A stretch of DNA of 17,500 nucleotides, taken from Botryococcus braunii. Its lineage: Eukaryota > Chlorophyta > Trebouxiophyceae. The stretch lies in the NCBI GenBank assembly GCA_002005505.1, contig KV908392.1:436442-453941 (forward strand). Reading direction: 5' to 3'. Both the position numbers and the translations under genes were made by a program. The notes under the pieces are model-generated. The model was not told where the DNA came from. It worked only from the letters and a program-made list of their open reading frames with translations, and made no database searches. Shown piece after piece: positions 1 through 8,500 of the stretch. Position 1 is the stretch's first letter. The number at the start of each line of letters is the position of its first letter.

Positions 1-110
1 GAGGGCGGGTTGGCACCATTGTCCGGGTCAAGGGCCCACGCTATGGCGGTCTTCTGCCCGACGACCAGCATGTCTTTCTTGCCATTCTTCCCAAGGATCA
101 ACATGGGGAC
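1..110 (-). CDS. Quinoprotein exon 16, cut by window edge
   Basis: Acceptor GGAGTTGCAG| at phase 0. It continues DFGQ with VPMLILGKNGKKDMLVVGQK and TAIAWALDPDNG, the conserved V-x-x-x-Q-K-S/T-x-x-x-W-A-L-D block. The exon may end at 17, where AATG|GTGCCA is a possible phase-1 donor (as in exon 7), or run off the window. The remaining blade(s) and stop are not visible. Confidence 0.9.
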
Positions 111-458
111 CTGCAACTCCCAGGTCCCCTTCTTTCCCACCACTCCATCATCACCAAATTAATAGAAATTTCCCACAGACGGAATGTGAATTGGTTCCCT
201 TCCCTAGGCGCACAGGTGTTGGGGTTTGAAGGGAGTTGTTTTATCGGATGTTCAACAGGTGACGGCATCCCAGAACCATGACGGCGCGGGTTGCCCCGTC
301 AGAAAGCAGCATTGGGAATGCTGCCGTGGGATTCACAACATCCCACAAAGCAAGTCTGATGAACTCAAGACGTCTTTTGCGCACCCGCACGGCCGAGGGC
401 GCGATCGTGCACACACACAGAGAGAGAGAGAGAGAGAAGGGGGGGGGAGAGGGAGGGG

Positions 459-548
<90 letters not shown>

Positions 549-607
549 GGCGGAAGGGAGGGAGGGAGGGAGAGGGAGAGGGAGGGAGGGAGGGAGGGAG
601 AGGGAGG

Positions 608-695
<88 letters not shown>

Positions 696-2504
696 GAGGG
701 GGGGAGGGAGGGAGGGAGGGAGGGAGAGAAAGAGAGACAGAGAGAGAGAGGGGGGGGGAGGGAGAGAGAGGGGAGAGAGGGGTGGGGCGGAAGAGAAGCG
801 AAGGGCTTAAACCAGGTAACGATTTGTTGATGCTTACATATGTACAAACAAAAGGGGGCGACAGTGTGTACGGAACAGATCGGGACACAAAAGGGGGGAC
901 TAATCACTTGATAAGTTCAAGAGAGTTTTTATACCGGTGCAGAAAGCAGACCATGCCTTTTGTCTGTCACTTTGCAAGAAAGTTAAGTTATATAGTCTTG
1001 CAAACTTGATGTCTGATCACAGAGTGGGGGTGGTGCACCTGACCAAAATCTTGGTCTGCATTGGGGGGGTTAAAAGGGCCTGAGCAGTTGTAGCCCAAAA
1101 CTCGGACAATCAAATTCTCTGCGCAAGCAATCAGAAATATATCCCGAGCTGCAAATCTGCGGCTCCAGCGCAGCTGCAACCCAGAAATTTACCTTAGATC
1201 GTGACCCAATTGCTATAGAACCTGTTCACTCCATGGTTGTAGGCACATGTGACTCTTTGTGACTGCCATGAACCGAGTGACTCTAGTGAGCGGCACACAC
1301 GGCCGTATGGCCCGCAGGGAGATTAACAAGGAGAATTGACATTCCAACCAAAATGGGTGGGTTGATCTTTGTCATGCACCGTGAGGCATCCACCCTTGTT
1401 CAGTCTGTGTGCAAGCTTCCTAGCATGGAATCTGTGTGTAAGTCCCAATATGGTATTCAAACACCTATTGTGAACTCAAAACGTTTTCTCTCAGCATGGT
1501 ATGCACAGGACATGCATCTGTGTTATTCCCAGTATGGCATGTGTGTAGGTCCACAGCAATTCCCACATCAAGTCAGTTAAGTACTTGAACTAGCTCTAGT
1601 GTTGCTTCGCATACGTGCAAGCAAACAGTGAAAAGATGTTTGCATTGGGAAGTTTAAATGAATTGAGCTGGAGAACTGCGCTATTCTTTTGGCCCAATCG
1701 TAGATGAACAGGAGATTTTTGAGTGATATAAGTGACACGAGGAAATCAGGGCGCACCAGACCCCATCCTACCCTTCAAAATGATCAATATTGATCATTTT
1801 GTGGGGTGGGATGGGGTCTGGTGCGCCCTGATTTCTTCGTGCCACTACCAGAAATACATGTTTCTGTTAGGTAGCGGCGTCACCTACAAAAGAATGACAC
1901 TGAAAAGCATCAAAAGAATCTCTAATCTCCTCAATTTCTAACCTCAATATCTCCCCTGCTCTCCCTCTCCCCCCATCCTTCTCTCTCCCTCTCTTCCCGC
2001 CCCCCCCTTTTTCTCACTCTGCCTCTCTCTCGTCACCCCCTGTCATTGTTTGAATGAGCCCCCCATCTCCCCGTGGGGAAGGGGGGACATTAGGATGCCT
2101 CGCATACCTTCCCAGTATCCAGGTCCAGAGCCAGAATGCTGTCAATATGGTTTTCTGGTGGGTTACAGGCAGCTTGCGCGGTGATGTTCCCTTCGTTCTG
2201 CTGGTAGCACCTCTTCACTTCTGGAGGCACTTTGTAATTCTGACCTGGGACTCAGAACTGAATGTGACAGTGTGTTCATATTATTGAGCCCCCAACCTCT
2301 TTGTCTTCCTGTTCCTGAGCTCCAACTTCCTTCTGTCCTTGCGTTTGAGCCCCCAACCACTGTCTAGTCCTGTTCTTGGGCCCCCAAACATTTTCTGAGC
2401 ATGCATGGAAAAAGACCTTTTGAACTGACAGTGTCAGACTCTGGCTGCAACACGTTTTGCGCTAACCTTTAAAAGGCAAGTGGAATGCGCTCGTGTATAT
2501 GTCG

Positions 2505-2550
<46 letters not shown>

Positions 2551-5500
2551 ACGCGTGTCTTCATGCTTAATGCCTGGGACACTTACAATAGCTCTTCTTC
2601 TTTATTGTTTCTTCAAAGCCCTTCCCTACACGTGCCCCCAACTCACCAAAAGTCCCCTCTTGAAGGCTTGCAATGCTAGTCGTAGTGCCTGAACCGCCTT
2701 TATATCCTTTGCAAAAACTAGACGACCTCAATAGTCCCAATGGCCCCCACAAGGGCCCTACCAGTTTCCCTGCCTTGCACTCTCAAAACACACAGAGTTC
2801 AGTGTTTGGATTAGTTGTACCATACCAACCGCCAGCTAGGGTCAAGTTACGCAAAGGTTGCTCTTACGGGGCTTAGCGGTAGGTCGCACGCACCTGTACC
2901 AAAGTAGACCTGCGCAATTGACAGTGGAGGATTAGCTACTTCTGAGCAATCAGAAAATTAACTACTTCTAGGCAGTTGCAGGTCGCATGGAAATGAGAGC
3001 AAGGTTGAGCCTTGATAAGATGGAGAGTGCATGGCAGAACTTGCTCCTGACAAAGAAAGCGTTTGGAAATTTGGAAAGCAGCTGACACTCATGCGGTAGA
3101 CGACGTGTTTTCTTGAAATTTAGGGCTTGCAAGTATACTGAGGAGCATATGGTTTGATACATATGATCCCTTGTGGTCTCTTGCATTGGCATGTCTCTTG
3201 TGGTCTCTTGCATTGGAGAACAAATGATCCCTTGTGATCTCTTGCATTGGCATTGACGTTGGCTCACCTGATTCCTCTTGACATCAATGGATGGGCTGCA
3301 GCCCACCAGCATGCCCATTTCAAAGATGGCACAAGCCCGTCAAAGATGGCACAAGCCCCATGAAATTTGCTGAGTAATGTTATGCCACCACTTCAAAAAT
3401 GCCAGGAACCCCATGAACGTTTGGAAACCGTGAAATATAAGATGTAGGGGGACAAGAATGGATGCCGGACAACAATGTTTTGAAAAGTAGAGGCATGTAT
3501 CATCTACTTTTGCAGAGGATCTTAGTCATCAACCATCGTCGCAGAGAAGCCTCCTTGGTGTCTGTAGGTGTTCGGTAATACACGATTGAAACATCGAGCA
3601 GAGCTGCAAAGACCCATGAGCTTACAGATCTTCGCGCAAATACGGCTTTGAAGGTACCCCCACTTGACAGCCGTGCACGGGCATCTTACAAAACGCTGGC
3701 ATGCCTTGCGTCCGCAATTTGGTGACATTCAATTTAACTCACAAGCTCACCTTGATCCCCAAAGCGCTCCGCCTGGCCAACACCAATAGCTCATTGAAAT
3801 CACTCGAAGACTGGTGTCTAAAAAATGGAGACATCAAGGGATTTTTAGTGTTGAGCAGGAAACAACCGCCTTACGGCAGGTTCTAGCCTGGCCTTCCAGT
3901 AACGGCAGCTTCCTACCGTGCATTGAACAGGCTTCTGCAACAGCCAAAAGTGGTCTACATGCAGTGCAACAGGATTTGCTTATGTACAGGCATTGTACTT
4001 TTCAAAATACAATGTACACGCTTCTGCCACAGCGGAAAGTGGGGAACGTGTGCTTGCCACAGGATTGTCCAATGCGCAGTGATTGTGCTTAAGATGCATT
4101 GTACAGACATGTGCCACAGCAAAAAGGGTAACATGCAACGGCAACCAGGATTGCCTAATGTACTGGGATTGTACTTTTCAAAAAGCAATGCACAGGCATC
4201 TGCCACAGCCAAAAGTGCAGCAGGAGTCGTCTCTCGTTTAGGAATTGACTGAAAATGCATTGTACAGGAATCTGTGACAGGAAAAAGTGGTTTACATGCA
4301 CTTGCAGCAGACCAGTATCATTCCCTGTGTGCTAATGTTCCAACATTATGCAAGTCATGATTCCAGAGTATTACTTTAGTCACTATTCCAAAGATAGCAG
4401 CAGCAATAACATACCCATTCATTACCTAAGCCATTATTCCAAAAGATAGCAGCAGCAATAACATACCCATTCTGCAAAAATGTTCAGACCCTGTTATTGA
4501 TCCAAACTCTTCCCCGAGAGGCTCCTTCTGGAAAGCAGGGAACAGTAGGACGTAAACTTGCCAGAGCATTGGCCACGAGAACTTACCGTAGAAATCACCA
4601 TCTGGCATAGTCTGGAACCTCCACAGCACCTTTCCCGTGTACAAGTCCAACTTCAGGATGGAACCCTTGAAGCTACAGCAATCACTGCTCGATCTCACTG
4701 CCTGAGCGCGCGCATGCCAACAAGATCTTGTTTCAGTTTACATGAGGGCACCTTGATGCGATGCTTCATGACAGGCAGTCTGTAGTTCTAGAGCTTCTAG
4801 TGAATGACTTTCAGGTATATTGCCAACCATGGCAGAACATCCCTGACCCCCTTTCATGTATATTGCCAGCCATGGCAGAACAACCCTAGCCCCGTTTCCA
4901 GTACATTGCCAACCATGGCAACCTTAACCACTTTTGGGTACATTGCTAGCAAGTGCGGAAAACCCTTACTCCGTTCAAGTACATGGCCAGCCATGGCAGA
5001 AAATCCTCAACCCCATTTGGGTACATTGCCAACCATGGCAGAACAACCTTGTTCCCGTTCGAGTACGTTGCCAACCATGGCAGAACAAGCTCAATCCCAT
5101 TCATCAAGCAACCAGCCCAACTGCAAAGAATGAAGCCAAAAGTGACATTCAACACGGCAGCACTGATCAGTTCTGGAATGACATCCCAGGGGCAGGATGC
5201 CTGAAAGGGCCTACCGACTCAGCGCTAGAAACACCGGCGTAGACTGCACCACAGCCCCCGGTTGTCAGCAATGAAGAAGAGTTCAGTCGTTGATACTGGC
5301 CTCAATGGAGCTCGGCTAGCATTAGGAAGTCATCTCAGGTCAAGCAAGCAAGACCAAGAAGAAGACAGGCAGAGGAGGGGGAGGAGGAGGAGGAGGAGGA
5401 GGAGGAGGAGGAGGAGGAGGAGGAGGAGGAGGAGGAGGAGGAGGAAGAAAAACAAGAGGAAGAAGTAGAAAGAAAAGAAGATTACGTATGTGTAAGGTAA

Positions 5501-8500
5501 CGCCGCAAAATGCCATGGGACAACATGCAGAAGCACACTTGACATGTGCCAGTGGCTCAGACGAAACAACAGCATTCAAGCAGGGCAGGCTCTTACTGCC
5601 TCCATCGTAAATAGTGGGAGACAAGGTGATTCCTGCCAGGGGGTGCGGGTCCACCATAGTCTTCCACAGGAGGTCCCCAGTGGTAGCATTCACCGCAAGA
5701 ATGAAGGTTGAATTTGGCAAATAAATCAGGTTTGATTGGCTGTGCAGAGTTCCAATGACAAGAATGTCGCCTTCAATCGCTGGAGACGTCCTGCTCACAC
5801 CCTGGACCCCTGTGTAGCTCCGCACCTCCCTTGTCCACTTGATGCGCCCTGTCACATGCATCCCCTGTTTGGAAGTCCGGTTCAAGGTACTACCATAACA
5901 CGTGCATCCCCTGTTTGGAAGTACGGTTCAAGGGCACAATAATAACAAATGCATCCCCTCTGTACAAGTATGTTTTAAATGCACTATAATGACTGTTTCA
6001 GGCACCAAGTGCTCCGCTCTGTGTTATGTTTTAAGTGCAGTGTAATGACTGTTTCAGGTACCAATTGCTCCGCTCTGTGTTATGTGTTAAATGCACTATA
6101 ATGAATGTTTCAGGCACCAAGTGCTCCGCTCTGTGTTATGTATTAAATGCACTATAATGAGTGTTTCAGGCACCAGGTGCTCCGTTCTGTGTAGAACGCC
6201 AACGCCATGAGGCCCCGAATCTGTGAGCATGCCATATGATATGCTCGACACGAGTGTAGCTTTGCACAGTCACACTATCAGCTGACCCTTTATTGTCTCC
6301 AGTATCCCACACGAAATGAACCCCTTGAAGTCTCCAGTAACCCACATGAAATGAACCCCTTGAAGTCTCCAGTAACCCACATGAAATGAACCGCTTGAAG
6401 CCTCCAGTCACCCACACGAAATTAATCCCTTGAAGTCTCCAGTAACCCACACGAAAGGAACCACTTGAAGTCTCCAGTAACCCACACCAAATGAACCCCT
6501 TGAAGTCTCCAGTAATCCACACGAAATGAGTTGCTGGGGCTTCGAGGGAATGGCCTCTGCCTGCGGGAGCAACTCTGGCAAGTCCTACTCATGCCAATAT
6601 GCATCGCATGTGTGCTAGACTTGGATCCCTGTGAATATTCGCGTGACCAGGATCAGCATTGCAGGTGCTGCACTGTGCTTTGCTAATCCGGGCCTGACCG
6701 CCTGGGCCTATGCTGCAATCGAGATCAGGGAAATGTAGTGTGTGGTGTTTGTAGAGTCTTTGTGTCTCTACACCACAGAGCTACCTGTATCGGCATCGAT
6801 TGCTGTTAGATGGCCATTCCCAACAAGGTATGCGCCAGATGAAAACTTGAAGTAGTCCAAGTCGCCCCAGTCCACTACGTACACAGTTCCATTGACCACA
6901 GTTGGTGTGGCAGAGACGTCTCCAAACACCTGGTTACTTAGCAGTGAAACTCTGGCTAAGACAAGTTGCATGTGACGGTGGAGAAATTATAGAGGTGAAG
7001 CAATTGAACTGTAGCAATTTTGACGTTGTGTTGGTGACTTGCAGTACAAGCAGCAGTAGTTTCAGAAGTTAGCAGTCGCCTTAGTACTCGTAAAAGTGTC
7101 GTGTCAATAGTAGTGGTGGGAAGAGGAGGAGCAGGAGCAGGGGCAGGAGCAGCAGCAGGAGGACGAGGAGCCCGAGGAGGGCAGGAGGAGGACGAGGAGG
7201 AGGGGGAAGGGGAGAAGAAGAAGTAGTAGTAGTAGCACTAGCAGTACTAGTAGTAGTAGTAGTAGCATTAGTAGTTGTTAGTACTGGTGGTGGTAGTGGT
7301 GTTTGCAAACTCATAATGCGCACTTGATGTAACAATGAGGTGACAAGTGCAAAGTCGTGGTGAAAGCTGATTACCTTGACGGGCCAGCCACGCTTCGATG
7401 CCAAAGATGCAGCGTTGTATGGAGAAATCCTTCGTTCGAGCTTTGCAAAGCGCGTGTTCAGGATTCCATTGCCCCAATTCGGCCAATTGTAGGCCGGATC
7501 TGCACTCATCCACAACTAGTCTCGGAATTTCTACCACTAAACTAAGAAATTCAAGCTTTACTCCACTATTGCAATGTCTTCAACAAACGTGGATGCTAAA
7601 CGGATATAAGGTGTTGACTGACCAACCGGTGTGGAGTCCTACCCATGCTCTACATCTCAGGCTCTTTGCCAACGGACGGGATTACAAGTACCGTCTAAGT
7701 GTGCGTACGTGAATCATTCGATATGTCGTGCAATCAGGAACGGCAGTGGAAAAGAAGCTGATATAAGCCTCCTGATAGTGCATTGTGGATTTTGGAGTTG
7801 ACTTCAATATGTGGAGTCTTACACCCTTGTGAGGCAATCCTTGTTATCTCACTGTGAATTGGGCCCGTCAACAGCAAAAGGGCAGCAGGGCTGACTGACC
7901 TGTTGAGGCTTGACTTCCTGCTGGACTATATGATTCTGAAGAGTTTGAAGCCTGTTGCAAGTTGCATTTTTTCTCAGTCAAACCTTGGAGACTTCGGTGG
8001 CACCAGTGTCCTGGAACACTTCTTCCTACTCAACGTGCTTCCTATTCAAACAAGCCCAAAGAGAAGTACAGGATTTGATGCAAGAGTCCAGGTGCCTAGA
8101 CATAAATATGTCTCAGAATTTTTAGGATTTTTAAATGAAGGGGAAGTCCGCATCCAGTCGTTCAGTGTCGCTTTTACCATGGTCTGGTGCTCTGTGAGTA
8201 TGTTTGTGTGCGCACCCTTCTGTCTCCCAGGGAGCATGTCCGGTCAGTGCTTTGCCCAAGAGACATGTGACAAGCAAACTGGTTGTAGAAACAGTACGGC
8301 AGTCTCACTGCTGTGGAGCATATCTAATGAAGCTCTACCAGATGGCTTTCCTACACAGCTTGGTGTGTGCAGCAACAAACATGTCCTTCTCATGGCTTGG
8401 GACTGTACCTCTGAAGCAGGAAATGACGGAGATGATGCATTTCCCAGTACTGTTGCAAAATCCTCTGGAAGTGCCTGCACAAGAAAAGAACCGCTCAGAT

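Noticed and set aside
226..1009. Long frames of Arg-Glu (plus) and Ser-Leu (minus) repeats
   Set aside because: They are translations of the GA/GGGA polypurine tract inside an intron; several frames are open at once.
2868..2909. Longer micro-exon 13 ending CCC|GTAAGA
   Set aside because: It would end at phase 0 and break the codon split with exon 14, whose phase-1 acceptor restores the family sequence.
3268..3318. Longer form of micro-exon 12 starting with MGMLVGCSPSID
   Set aside because: It looks close to the family block, but there is no acceptor AG upstream in that frame and a stop follows. The 22-nt exon at 3751-3772 supplies the true GALWGSS.
4384..4475. Minus-strand GYVIAAAIF peptide resembling the G-x-A-G-A-A-x-W-G block
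   Set aside because: The phase does not fit exon 10, and the segment is a tandem duplication; exon 11 fills this slot exactly.
6166..6522. Frame of 118 codons with repeated GYWRLQG-like units
   Set aside because: It is produced by the stop-free 35-bp minisatellite cycling through the three frames; it lies between two verified quinoprotein exons.
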